The notes below the pieces were generated by a model. It had not been told where the DNA came from. It saw only the letters and a list, made by a program, of their open reading frames with translations, and ran no database searches. From positions 372,001 through 436,000 of the forward strand of contig NZ_POUL01000005.1 in assembly GCF_002890895.1 (NCBI RefSeq): a stretch of DNA of 64,000 nucleotides, written 5' to 3'. The position numbers were made by a program, and so were the translations under genes. This DNA comes from Stutzerimonas stutzeri (GTDB lineage Bacteria; Pseudomonadota; Gammaproteobacteria; Pseudomonadales; Pseudomonadaceae). This document shows, piece by piece, positions 29,898 through 38,625 of this stretch. Every line of letters starts with the position of its first letter. Within the stretch, counting starts at the first letter, position 1.

Positions 29898-30107
29898 TCA
29901 GTCCTGGTTTCGAGGCTGCCCTGCTTGGGCGGGTGCTGTCATTCTCCTGCGCAGCAGCGGCCATACTCCAAGTGCTGCCGGCAGGCCTAGACCGAGCCAG
30001 GCAAGCACATTCCACCAGTCATCCCCCAGCAGCGCAGCGAAAAGCCCGACGAGGCCGAGCCCCGCAATGAGGCCCGGCAGCAGAAAGGTTGATTCGCGCC
30101 AGCTCAT
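29898..30107 (-). CDS. Small membrane protein of the siderophore operon
   Basis: A 69-residue protein with two hydrophobic segments (LLPGLIAGLGLVGLFAALL and VLAWLGLGLPAALGVWPLL) and a polar C-terminus. Its ATG overlaps the stop of the PepSY gene (ATGA), with GAGG upstream, so it is the last gene of the iron operon. Small proteins of this type follow PepSY proteins in other Pseudomonas siderophore loci; function unknown. Confidence 0.75.
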   Translation of the reverse strand: MSWRESTFLLPGLIAGLGLVGLFAALLGDDWWNVLAWLGLGLPAALGVWPLLRRRMTAPAQAGQPRNQD

Positions 30108-31228
30108 GCTGCTACCTCGCGAGCTGAGGCCTGTATGCCGCGGCGGCGTACCCACCAAAGATAAAGCCCGCTGCCGAGTACGATGATTGTAAGAACATCG
30201 AGCACGGCCCACAGAATCTGCATCGGTCGACCCCCGTAATCACCGAAGTGCAGGGGTTGAGACAGACCCAGTGCATCCATGTACCAGGGGCGATCGCCGA
30301 CGGCAGTGACCTGCAGCGTTTGCGCATCGATCAGCACCGGGGTAAGCAGGTGCGAAGTCAGATGGCTGCTGCCATTCATGAATACCGTGTAGTGATGCTC
30401 GCTGGAAAAGCGCGTTCCCGGAAAGGCGATGAAGTCTGGCTGCATACCCGGCGCTGCCTGGGCTGCGATCTGCAGCAGATCGTTGGTCGGGGCGCGGGTC
30501 GTCAGGGGCGGCGCGTCACGGTAGGGCGCGAGCATCGTCGCCAGTGACTCAGCGCGCCATGCCTCGATCAGCAGATCGGCGCAGGCGCTGACCACGCCAG
30601 TAATGCCCACCACCAGTGCCCAGCTGAGCGTGACGATACCGATCAGGTTGTGCAAATCGAGCCAGCGCGTCCGGCTGGAGCGCTCATGACGCACCTGAGC
30701 GAACTTCAGCCGCCGCATGAAGGGCGCGTACAGCACCACGCCGGAAATGATCGCCACGATAAACAGAATGCCCATGGAGGCCAGGAACAGTTTGCCAGGT
30801 AGCCCGGCAAACATGTCCACATGCATGCGCAGGAAAAACATCATCAGCCCGCCATTGGCCGCCGGCATTTCAACCGCTTCGCCGGTACGTGCATCGAGCA
30901 TGAAGGTGTAGGACGAGTTGGGCTCGGTGCCGGCCGTCGCCGCGGTAATCGCCACGACGCCGTTGGGCTCGTCCGCTTCCCAGCCGAAATACTGCACGAC
31001 CTCATCCTGGCGGTGCCGCTCGGCGGCGGTCACGAGCTGTTGCAGATCGAGATGCGGCGTACCGGGCGCCATCTCACGCAGCTCCGGAGCATCGCCAAGC
31101 AAGTGCTCCAGTTCGTGATGGAAGATCAACGGCAGTCCGGTGACCGCCAGTAAGAGTAGAAACAGCGTGCAGATCAGGCTGGTCCATGTATGGACGAAGG
31201 ACCAGCGGCGGATGGTAGCGGCCCGCAT
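30104..31228 (-). CDS. PepSY-associated membrane protein (siderophore uptake)
   Basis: A 374-residue inner-membrane protein of the PepSY_TM family, with about four membrane segments (around residues 12-35, 145-170, 200-225, 335-355) and periplasmic loops. The start overlaps the stop of the receptor gene by 1 base (TGATG). Such proteins follow TonB receptors and are thought to reduce or process ferric siderophores. Function is inferred from context. Confidence 0.85.
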   Translation of the reverse strand: MRAATIRRWSFVHTWTSLICTLFLLLLAVTGLPLIFHHELEHLLGDAPELREMAPGTPHLDLQQLVTAAERHRQDEVVQYFGWEADEPNGVVAITAATAGTEPNSSYTFMLDARTGEAVEMPAANGGLMMFFLRMHVDMFAGLPGKLFLASMGILFIVAIISGVVLYAPFMRRLKFAQVRHERSSRTRWLDLHNLIGIVTLSWALVVGITGVVSACADLLIEAWRAESLATMLAPYRDAPPLTTRAPTNDLLQIAAQAAPGMQPDFIAFPGTRFSSEHHYTVFMNGSSHLTSHLLTPVLIDAQTLQVTAVGDRPWYMDALGLSQPLHFGDYGGRPMQILWAVLDVLTIIVLGSGLYLWWVRRRGIQASAREVAA

Positions 31229-33645
31229 CAGAACTCCAACTGCGCCGATAGCTTGAGCGTGCGTGGTGCCCCAAGGTAATGACTGCTCAGCCAGTATTCC
31301 TCGTCGGTGAGGTTGCTCAGGTTGGCGCGCAGGGTCAGGGCACGCTCATCCCCCAAGGCCATGCGATAGCGACCGCCCAGGTCGAACGTGGTGAACGACG
31401 GGATGGTGTTGTCGTTGGCCTCGTCGGTGTACTGCTTGCCCGTGTAGAAGGCGCCACCAGTGAGTGTCAACCCGGGTACGCCGAATATCGCGTATTCGCC
31501 GTAGAGCTTGGCCAAGTGCCGCGCCACGTCGACCGGCCGGTTACCGTCGTTGGCAGCATTCGCCGCGCCTTCCACGACTGGATCGAGCAGGGTGACGCCG
31601 CCCACCAGTGTCAGCGCTGGGGAAACGTGGCCGGTGATGCCGAACTCCAGACCCTTGTTGTGCTGCATGCCATCCTGAACAAAGAAATTGGCGGCGTTGG
31701 TGTAGGTGTTAGGCTTCTCGATGTCGAACAGCGCAACGGTGAACAGCGCACCGCCAAGCTCGGCTTTCGCACCGATTTCGTACTGTTCGCTGACGATCGG
31801 CGCCAGCGCCTGCCCGGAGTTGTTCGTGCCGCTCGGCGCTACGCCACCCGTCTGCAGGCCTTCGATGTAGGTTACATACGTGGTAAGCCACTCGATCGGC
31901 TTGTAGACGAGCGAGACGTTGGGCGAGGTTTCGGTTTCGCTGTAGTCCTCGATCACCGGCGCGCTGCCGAACGCGTCGACCCAGACGAAGTTGTCGCTGA
32001 AGGTCTTGATACGCGAGTGCGTCACGCCAAGGATCGTCGACCACTGCTCGTTGAAGGTGATGACGTCACCGATCAGCACACTGTCGCCCTGGCTGCGGCT
32101 GGCCAGATGGTAGTCGCCATCGCCGAGGTCGTAGGCCGGCTTGGCCACCTGCGGCCGCTCGCTGAAGGGCGCTTCTGGTGTTACCGATACATATTGAGGG
32201 CCCGGGAAGGGGATGTAATCGGTGTTGTAGCGAACCCGGGCGATGTTTCCCTGGTAACCGAAGGTCATCGCATGGCCGACACCTGCGGTGTCGAAAATCG
32301 CATCGAGGAACAGGTTGCCCGAGGTCTCTTCGGTTTCTACCGGGGCGAATGCATAGAGCGGCTGGACGTACACGCCGGCCGAATTCACGGTCGGCCCCGT
32401 GTAGGCGTATTCGGTGGTGTATTGGCTGTAACCGAACGCGCCGCGCAGGCTGAACACGTCGCCCAGGCTCCACTGGAAGCGGCTTCCGACGCGGTCATGG
32501 CGACTGTCGTTGTAAGCCCAGCGCTGGCTATAGAGCTCGTCGTTCTCCAGGTCGTCGGCATCGGGCCGGAATGCTTGATCGGCGAAGTACCAGTAGCTGG
32601 TGAGGCCCCGCGTCTCGCTCTGCTTGTGCGAGGCGTCGAACTGGATGAGCAGGTCGTCGCTGACATTCCAGTCCAGCGCGACGCTGGCCATGTGACGACG
32701 TTCGACCTGTCCGTCGATGGCGGTTTCACCGTCCTGGGCGAGCAGGTTGACGCGGTAGGCAAAGCGACCTTCGCTGTCGATCGGCCCGCCGAAGTCGCCA
32801 TGCAGGTACTGGTTATCGCCACCAGGGGTGCCGTAGGTCACGCTGTTGTAGCGCTCGGCAGTGGGGCGCTTGAGCACGTAGTTGACCAGTCCGCCGGGGC
32901 TGGCCGGGCCATAGAGGAAGCCGGATAGACCACTGAGGATTTCCAGCCGTTCCATTTCCTCGATGAAGTTGCCGCCATCGTAGCTGTTGCTGAAGCGCAG
33001 GCCGTCATTGGCGATGCTCAGGTTGCCGACGCCGCTGAAGCCGCGAATGGCCACTGCGCTGGCGTAGCCGGCGCTGGTCGGGGAGGTGAACTGAGTGGTG
33101 GGGCTGAGCTTGAAGATGTCGTCGCTGGAGGTGGCCTGGATGTTGTCCATCAGCTCCGAGGAAATCACGGTTACCGAATAGGGCGCATCTTGAAGAGCCA
33201 TTCCACCCAGCGCGCCGACGTTCTGCACGGCACTGGCGCGGTAGCCGCTTTCTTCGCCGCCGTTTGCCGCCGCCTCGGTTGCCATCACGGTCACATCCGG
33301 TAGCGCCATCGCATTGGTTGCCGCCTGCTGCAAACTGAAGCTGCCCGAAGGCTCCTGGCGAAGTTCGAGCCCCGTACCTCGCAGCGCTTCCTGCAGTGCG
33401 CCCTGGCCATCGAAGCGGCCTTGTACCGGCTCGGCCATGCGGTCGCGGCTCAATGCCGGATCGATGCTGAGCACCAGTCCCGCTTCGGCGGCGATACGGT
33501 TGAGTGTGCTAGCCAGTGGCGCGGCGGGCAGGGAATAGTCACGCATGGAATCGCTTGTAGCATCGGTTTGAGCTAACAGCGGCAGCGGTGCAAGCGCGAT
33601 GGCAACGGCCAGGAGGCTGGGGCGGAACAGTGAAAGCGATGGCAT
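31228..33645 (-). CDS. TonB-dependent siderophore receptor with STN signalling domain
   Basis: An 805-residue outer-membrane receptor. Order: signal peptide, STN domain (about residues 40-105, LASTLNRIAAEAGLVLSIDP) that contacts FecR, plug (about 130-250, GMALQDAPYSVTVISSELMDN), then a 22-strand barrel ending in KLSAQLEF. The presence of the STN domain and the fecI/fecR genes upstream show a cell-surface signalling receptor of the FecA/FoxA/FiuA type. GGGAG precedes the ATG. Ligand unknown; probably a ferric xenosiderophore. Confidence 0.93.
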   Translation of the reverse strand: MPSLSLFRPSLLAVAIALAPLPLLAQTDATSDSMRDYSLPAAPLASTLNRIAAEAGLVLSIDPALSRDRMAEPVQGRFDGQGALQEALRGTGLELRQEPSGSFSLQQAATNAMALPDVTVMATEAAANGGEESGYRASAVQNVGALGGMALQDAPYSVTVISSELMDNIQATSSDDIFKLSPTTQFTSPTSAGYASAVAIRGFSGVGNLSIANDGLRFSNSYDGGNFIEEMERLEILSGLSGFLYGPASPGGLVNYVLKRPTAERYNSVTYGTPGGDNQYLHGDFGGPIDSEGRFAYRVNLLAQDGETAIDGQVERRHMASVALDWNVSDDLLIQFDASHKQSETRGLTSYWYFADQAFRPDADDLENDELYSQRWAYNDSRHDRVGSRFQWSLGDVFSLRGAFGYSQYTTEYAYTGPTVNSAGVYVQPLYAFAPVETEETSGNLFLDAIFDTAGVGHAMTFGYQGNIARVRYNTDYIPFPGPQYVSVTPEAPFSERPQVAKPAYDLGDGDYHLASRSQGDSVLIGDVITFNEQWSTILGVTHSRIKTFSDNFVWVDAFGSAPVIEDYSETETSPNVSLVYKPIEWLTTYVTYIEGLQTGGVAPSGTNNSGQALAPIVSEQYEIGAKAELGGALFTVALFDIEKPNTYTNAANFFVQDGMQHNKGLEFGITGHVSPALTLVGGVTLLDPVVEGAANAANDGNRPVDVARHLAKLYGEYAIFGVPGLTLTGGAFYTGKQYTDEANDNTIPSFTTFDLGGRYRMALGDERALTLRANLSNLTDEEYWLSSHYLGAPRTLKLSAQLEF

Positions 33646-33759
33646 TTGTGAATAACTCCCGAATAGGAATATGTCTCAGTTATTCGTCAGGCCGGGCGAG
33701 AAATGAAAAGTGATAGGGGGGGCTGAAAATATTTTTATAGGCCTGCGCAAGCGCTGCTG

Positions 33760-34743
33760 TTACATGTCCGGATGGCTGGCCGCTTGCGCCGGAACCACCT
33801 TGACCCACCAATCGGTGTGCCGCTCGATCTGCACCGGCAGGCTGGGTGGCAGCGCAGCCAGCGCGCGGTCAGTGTCGTACAGCGGAAAGCTGCCACTGAT
33901 ACGCAGGGATTCGAGGCTTGGATCGAGGCCGAGGTAGCCAGGGCGATACTCGCGAAGTTTTGCCAGCAGCTCACCCAACGGCAGATCTTCCACAACAAGC
34001 ATGCCCCGGCTCCAGGCATCTGCCGCGGCCGGCGCCTGTTCATTCTGGTCGAGATGATCGCGGTGCATCAGTACCTGCTCGCCTGCCTGCACAGTGCGAC
34101 CAGCTTGCAGGTCGCTTGGAAGCGCGGCCACAGCGGATCGGAGCACGATCAGGCGGGTCGCATCAGCCTCTCGGCGAACGATGAATCGCGTGCCGAGCGC
34201 ACGCAGATCGCCCTGTTCGGTTTCGACGATAAAGGGTCTCGAGTCGTTAGCCGGTGCTGTTTCAACAAGCACCTCACCGCGGTGCAGAAACACTCGGCGC
34301 TCTTGCTGATCGAAGCGAACATCCAGAGCGCTGCGGCTGTTCAGTTGTATGTGGCTGTTGTCGGCCAGCGTAACGCTCAGCTGTTCACCCGCGCCGGTGC
34401 GCTCGTCGGCCAACCACACGGGTAACGGCTGCGACTGCAGGGCCATTCCGACACCCAAGGTGCCCAGCAGGGCCAGACTGAGAAGCGCACGCCCAGATGT
34501 TCGCCGTCCGGAGTTCGCACTGAGCTGCAGCGCTCTTCGCGCGGTTGGAGAGTCAATGGTCCCGAGTTGCTGATCGATACCGCCTAGCTGCGCCCAGGCC
34601 TTGCCGTGCTCAGCACTTTCATTCAGCCAACGCTGCAGTTCTTTTCTGGCCTGAGCGCTTACCGCACCGTCCCCAAGGCGTAGCTGCCAGGCGATGGCCT
34701 GATCGAGAACTCGGGCTGATACCGGCTGCCGATCCAGACTCAT
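33760..34743 (-). CDS. FecR-family anti-sigma/sigma-regulator
   Basis: A 327-residue membrane regulator. The N-terminal cytoplasmic part (LDQAIAWQLRLGDG, ARKELQRWLNES) holds the DUF4880/FecR N-domain; one membrane segment lies near residues 85-105; the periplasmic FecR domain follows (RTGAGEQLSVTLADNSHIQLNSRSALDV). It passes the receptor signal to the sigma factor. The start overlaps the stop of the sigma gene (ATGA). Confidence 0.9.
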   Translation of the reverse strand: MSLDRQPVSARVLDQAIAWQLRLGDGAVSAQARKELQRWLNESAEHGKAWAQLGGIDQQLGTIDSPTARRALQLSANSGRRTSGRALLSLALLGTLGVGMALQSQPLPVWLADERTGAGEQLSVTLADNSHIQLNSRSALDVRFDQQERRVFLHRGEVLVETAPANDSRPFIVETEQGDLRALGTRFIVRREADATRLIVLRSAVAALPSDLQAGRTVQAGEQVLMHRDHLDQNEQAPAAADAWSRGMLVVEDLPLGELLAKLREYRPGYLGLDPSLESLRISGSFPLYDTDRALAALPPSLPVQIERHTDWWVKVVPAQAASHPDM

Positions 34744-35255
34744 CTTGGCTCACCGTAAACGGCGATGTAGCACTGGCGCAGAGCCTGGGCGAGATACTGG
34801 CGCACGCGCGGGACGGATACGCCGAGCCGCGACGCGATCTCCGCATGGGGCAGACCGTCCAGACGGTTATAGAAGAAGGCTGCACGTGCATTGGCTGAGA
34901 GCTCGCCCAGCATCAGGTTCACTTCGCGCAATGCCTGAAGTACCTGCAATTGCTCTTCGGCACTGGGCTGCGTTTCTTCCGGCTGCTGGGCGAGTTCATC
35001 AAGGTAAGTACGCTCCAGTGCACTGCGACGAAAATGGTCGATCAACAGGCCGCGGGCAATCGTCGCCAGCAAGGTGCGTGGCTCACGCAAATCACCTATG
35101 TCGTCACGCTTGAGCAGTCGGACGAAAGTGTCCTGGCTCAGGTCTTCGGCGCGATGAGGGCACGCCTGGTGGCGGCGCAGCCAGTTCAACAGCCAGCTGC
35201 GATGATCGCGATACAGCGAGCCGACGAACTGTTGATGGGTTGACCCAGCCGACAA
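34740..35255 (-). CDS. ECF sigma factor, FecI type
   Basis: A 171-residue sigma-70 family factor. Region 2 includes DLSQDTFVRLLKRDD and LLATIARGLLIDHFRR; region 4 includes LDGLPHAEIASRLGVSVPRVRQYLAQAL. It starts the operon sigma-FecR-receptor-PepSY-small protein. The start codon is TTG with GGAG 7 bases upstream; no ATG in frame is suitable. A Fur-box-like sequence lies about 30 bases upstream, consistent with induction by iron starvation. Confidence 0.92.
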   Translation of the reverse strand: MSAGSTHQQFVGSLYRDHRSWLLNWLRRHQACPHRAEDLSQDTFVRLLKRDDIGDLREPRTLLATIARGLLIDHFRRSALERTYLDELAQQPEETQPSAEEQLQVLQALREVNLMLGELSANARAAFFYNRLDGLPHAEIASRLGVSVPRVRQYLAQALRQCYIAVYGEPR

Positions 35256-35285
35256 GCGAATGCTCCAAGGCCGATGGATGGCCAG

Positions 35286-35303
35286 TAACGAGAACTATTC
35301 GCA
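35286..35303. promoter_or_regulatory. Fur-box-like sequence upstream of the FecI-type sigma gene
   Basis: The minus-strand sequence TGCGAATAGTTCTCGTTA resembles Pseudomonas Fur boxes (type GCGAATNATTCTCATT). It sits about 30-50 bases upstream of the TTG start. Binding is inferred. Confidence 0.5.
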
Positions 35304-35376
35304 CATGATCGCAAGTTGTCGCCAGCGGCGCAACGCGGATGTCGCGCTCATTCATCCGTGACTGTTTAGCCGAGCG

Positions 35377-36081
35377 CTACATGAATTGAGCCTGTTGCCG
35401 TTTGCGCCAGTTAGCCAAGCGCAGGTTGATGGCATGCAAGCTGTCCAGCCCTTGTCGGTGCGCCTTGCTGAACAGAATCAACGCCAGCTCGGCGGTGGCC
35501 AGTGCATCGGCGCTGGCGTGATGGCGCTGCAGCACATGCAGGCCGAAATGCGTGCACCAGTCGTCCAGACCATTCTGTCGCGGGCGGTTGTCTGGGCAGA
35601 GCATCGGCGCCAGTTCGGCGACATCGATGAAAGGATGACGCAGCTTGTAACCGAGCGTTTGCTTCAGTGCACGGGTCAGCATGCGCTGGTCGAAACCTGC
35701 GTGAAACGCCAGGATCGGGCTGTCGCCGACAAACTCCATTAGATCCAGTAGCGCTTCAGCAGGGTCCTCGCCCGCTTCGAGTTCGCTGGGCGCGATCCCG
35801 TGGATCAGCACACTCTCGCTAACCTTTTGTGCCGGGCGCAACAAGGTCGATTCGAACTGATCGCCCAGTTGGATGCCGCCTTGATCGATCACCACGGCGC
35901 CAATGGACAGGACGATATCGCGGCGCATGTCCAGGCCGCTGGTCTCAAGATCGAGCACTACCATGCGCTGCGTGGGCAGCGGACAAAGGCCCAGCGCGGC
36001 GGGCTCGGCAAGTTGATCGCGCCGTTGCAGTTGTTGCAGTTCGAGGGTCGGGCCGCGATGTCTGAACCAAGGCATATTCAT
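35377..36081 (-). CDS. DEDDh 3'-5' exonuclease (DnaQ-like)
   Basis: A 234-residue exonuclease of the DnaQ/epsilon type. Visible are Exo I VVLDLETSGLD, Exo II in FHAGFDQRML and Exo III HHASADALATAEL (H and D spaced 5 apart). Not the replicative epsilon subunit: it lacks the C-terminal polymerase-binding tail. Its ATG overlaps by 4 bases the stop of the cNMP/CBS/DUF294 gene, a conserved pairing in Pseudomonas. Substrate unknown. Confidence 0.9.
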   Translation of the reverse strand: MNMPWFRHRGPTLELQQLQRRDQLAEPAALGLCPLPTQRMVVLDLETSGLDMRRDIVLSIGAVVIDQGGIQLGDQFESTLLRPAQKVSESVLIHGIAPSELEAGEDPAEALLDLMEFVGDSPILAFHAGFDQRMLTRALKQTLGYKLRHPFIDVAELAPMLCPDNRPRQNGLDDWCTHFGLHVLQRHHASADALATAELALILFSKAHRQGLDSLHAINLRLANWRKRQQAQFM

Positions 36082-38012
36082 AGCTGATAGCGAACCGCCA
36101 GGCTGCTCTGCAGGCGCTGCGCCTGGCGAAAGGATTCGCGCAGGATACGCCGGTCCAGATGATTGAGGGTGTCGGGGTCGAGTCGGTTTGAATACGGCCG
36201 TCCTTCGCGCGCCTGCTGCTGATGCTGCTGCATGCGGGTCTGCTGGATGAAATGGTAGGCCTCTTCGTAGGCCGCGCCATCCTTGTCGTCAATGACATCC
36301 TTTTCGACCAGCTGGCGCAGTCGGTCCAACGTGTTACATGCGGTGATGCCGTGGCCCAGCGCGAGCAGGCGCGCGCCGTCGACGAAGGGCGTCAGGCCCT
36401 GCACCTTGAGATCCAGGGTCGCCTTGCCGTCGCCTTTGCGGGTCACCACAAAATCGCGAAAACGCCCCACAGGCGGGCGATGGCGCAACGCATTTTCCGC
36501 CATCATGCGCTGGAACAATCGGCTCTCGCCCACTTCTTCAAGCATGTTGGCGCGCAGCTGCTCGCAGCCTTCGCTGGGCCCCCAGATTGCGCGCAGGTCG
36601 AAATAGATGGTGCTGCTCAGCAGATTTTCCGGTGTCGATTCGCGAACGAAGGCACTGAAGCGTCGCTGCCATTCCAGCCGTGACAGGCACAGCTGTGGAT
36701 TGCTGGCCATGATGTTGCCTTTGCACAGGGTGAAACCGCAGGTGTCCAGATCGCGGTTGATGCGCTCTGCGAGCGGCAGCAGGGACCCTCGGATCTGTGC
36801 AGCTTCGGCTGCATCGGCGGCTTCGAAGAGTATGCCGTTGTCCTGATCGGTATGCAGGGTCTGCTCGCGACGCCCTTCGCTGCCGAAACACAGCCAGGTG
36901 AAGGGAATGCCGGGGTCGCCAAGCACTTCGATGGCCAGCTCAATCACGCGGCAGACGGTATGGTCGTTGAGCAGGGTGATGATGTGGGTGATCTGTGTCG
37001 ACGACGCGCCGTGTGCCAGCATGTTGTCGACCAATTGCAGAATGCGGCTGCGGATGATCACCAGCGTCTCGACGCTGTCGGCGTGGGAAATCGCCTGCGC
37101 CAGGTGAACCAGGTCGACGCGCTGCAGCGAGAACAGGTCGCGTTCGGAAATCACCCCACTGAGCAGACCTTTATCGACGACACAGACGTGAGCGATGTGA
37201 CGTTCGGTCATCGCAATCGCGGCATCGAATGCGGTTGCATCCGGTGGCAGATGGAAGGGGTCCTGCGTCATGAACTCGGCAATCGGGACGGACAGGTCGG
37301 TCGTGCCGGTGCCGATCACCCGGCGCAGATCGCGCAAGGTGAAGATGCCTTGCGGGTGAAGTTCGAGGTCGGTGATCACGATGCTGCCGGTGTTGTTCTC
37401 GTGCATCAGTGCTACCGCATCGGCCAGTGGCATCGATGGCAGGCAGGAGACCGGATGGTGCAAAGCGAGCTCGCCGATGCTTGTCTCCAGCGAGTATTGT
37501 TCGCCCAGGCTTTCCACGGCCCGCATCTGCGCCTGCTGATTGACCAAGTCGAGCAGGCTGCTGACGCCACGCATGGCGAAGTCACGAAATGCGGCCGATT
37601 TGGACACCAGCTTGATGAAGGCGGGCTTGCTCAACAGATAACAAAAGGTATCTTCGGCGGCGAAGTGCCCGGTGCGAGTGGCCCGTTCGCCCATTAACGC
37701 GGCCATCGGGAAGCATTCGCCAACGATCACTTCAAAAGTGGTGTCTGTGCCGCGCTTGCTGGTGTGTGGGCGCTGGCCATGCACGCGGCCCTGCTTGATG
37801 ATGTAAAAGTGTTCGACGACACCGTCATCGGGCGAAATGATGCAATCGCCTTCACTGTAGAAGCGCAGCTGGCAGTTCTCTACCAGATAGGCGAGATGTC
37901 CCGGTTCCATCTGGTTGAAAGGCGGGTACTTGCGCAGAAACTCCATGGTCCCATGAATGTTCTGCAGCACGGCGGTCTTGCCTGCCTCGGCGAAAGCATC
38001 GGCTTTGCTCAT
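36078..38012 (-). CDS. cNMP-binding, CBS, DUF294 nucleotidyltransferase-like protein
   Basis: A 644-residue cytoplasmic protein. Order: cyclic-nucleotide-binding domain (about 20-140); two CBS domains (about 175-295, SCLPSMPLADAVALM and MTQDPFHLPPDATAFDAAIAM); DUF294 nucleotidyltransferase fold (about 320-465, with GSEGRREQTLHTDQDN); and DUF294 C-terminal helical domain (about 500-640). The G-S and D-x-D residues of a nucleotidyltransferase are present. It resembles PII-uridylyltransferase-like sensors. Coupled to an exonuclease gene. The acceptor molecule is unknown. Confidence 0.88.
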   Translation of the reverse strand: MSKADAFAEAGKTAVLQNIHGTMEFLRKYPPFNQMEPGHLAYLVENCQLRFYSEGDCIISPDDGVVEHFYIIKQGRVHGQRPHTSKRGTDTTFEVIVGECFPMAALMGERATRTGHFAAEDTFCYLLSKPAFIKLVSKSAAFRDFAMRGVSSLLDLVNQQAQMRAVESLGEQYSLETSIGELALHHPVSCLPSMPLADAVALMHENNTGSIVITDLELHPQGIFTLRDLRRVIGTGTTDLSVPIAEFMTQDPFHLPPDATAFDAAIAMTERHIAHVCVVDKGLLSGVISERDLFSLQRVDLVHLAQAISHADSVETLVIIRSRILQLVDNMLAHGASSTQITHIITLLNDHTVCRVIELAIEVLGDPGIPFTWLCFGSEGRREQTLHTDQDNGILFEAADAAEAAQIRGSLLPLAERINRDLDTCGFTLCKGNIMASNPQLCLSRLEWQRRFSAFVRESTPENLLSSTIYFDLRAIWGPSEGCEQLRANMLEEVGESRLFQRMMAENALRHRPPVGRFRDFVVTRKGDGKATLDLKVQGLTPFVDGARLLALGHGITACNTLDRLRQLVEKDVIDDKDGAAYEEAYHFIQQTRMQQHQQQAREGRPYSNRLDPDTLNHLDRRILRESFRQAQRLQSSLAVRYQL

Positions 38013-38154
38013 GGTTCGGTTCCATTTTTTGGGCCCAATGGTGGGCTGTGGGTCCGGCGTGGCACATTGGACGTAAGTCTAGTCGCGCGGGCGCCGCATC
38101 GGGCTGACACGGGTCAGCTCATGGAGCCGGGGTGTTGCAGGGTTTTTCGCTCAT

Positions 38155-38190
38155 AAAAAAACCGCCCGATGCAGACGCAAGGGACGGTTC
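38155..38190 (-). terminator. Intrinsic terminator after the chemoreceptor-porin-binding protein operon
   Basis: On the minus strand the stem aaccgtccc pairs with gggcggtt around a 13-base loop (one bulged base), followed by seven T. It ends the operon read from 41417 leftwards. Confidence 0.8.
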
Positions 38191-38209
38191 TTTCAGTTGC
38201 AGGTCAAGA

Positions 38210-38614
38210 TCACGGCAGGGTGAACAATACCTTTACCGAATCGTTGACTGCCGCGCTTTCGACGTAGCCGATGGCGTCGGCTTCCGCCGCAACTTTCGCG
38301 ACCATTGCGGCCTCGTCGGCCACACTGGTCATCGGCTGGCCTTTACCAGTGAACACCAGACCGGACCAATACGACTTGAGCTGCGACTCGTTCTTGTTGG
38401 TCACCGCGGAGTAGAAGCTCTCTTTGGCCGGCGTCCAGTCCTTGAGGTCGACGCCTTTCATGGACTTGTCCTTGCCCAGAAAGATGTTGGCGACCTCAGA
38501 CTGCGACGGCGCTTTGGCCGCGCCTGGATTGACGATAACGGCGACCTCAGCCTGAGCCAGGGATGCCATGCCAAGCAGTGCAACACTGCCGAGGATGCGA
38601 AGGGATGCTTTCAT
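38210..38614 (-). CDS. Small phosphate-binding-like periplasmic protein
   Basis: A 134-residue exported protein. Signal peptide MKASLRILGSVALLGMASLAQA, then a short PstS-like domain: NPGAAKAPSQSEVANIFLGK, KSYWSGLVFTGKGQP and ADAIGYVESAAV. It is less than half the length of PstS (about 320 residues), so only part of the bilobal fold can be present. GAGGAG precedes the ATG. It is the last gene of an operon with a porin and a chemoreceptor. Ligand unknown; phosphate binding is not assured. Confidence 0.82.
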   Translation of the reverse strand: MKASLRILGSVALLGMASLAQAEVAVIVNPGAAKAPSQSEVANIFLGKDKSMKGVDLKDWTPAKESFYSAVTNKNESQLKSYWSGLVFTGKGQPMTSVADEAAMVAKVAAEADAIGYVESAAVNDSVKVLFTLP

Positions 38615-38625
38615 CTGGACGCTCC

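Noticed and set aside
31279-32928. 549-codon plus-strand open frame
   Set aside because: Antisense to the TonB receptor gene; no domain, no ribosome binding site, composition of a shadow frame.
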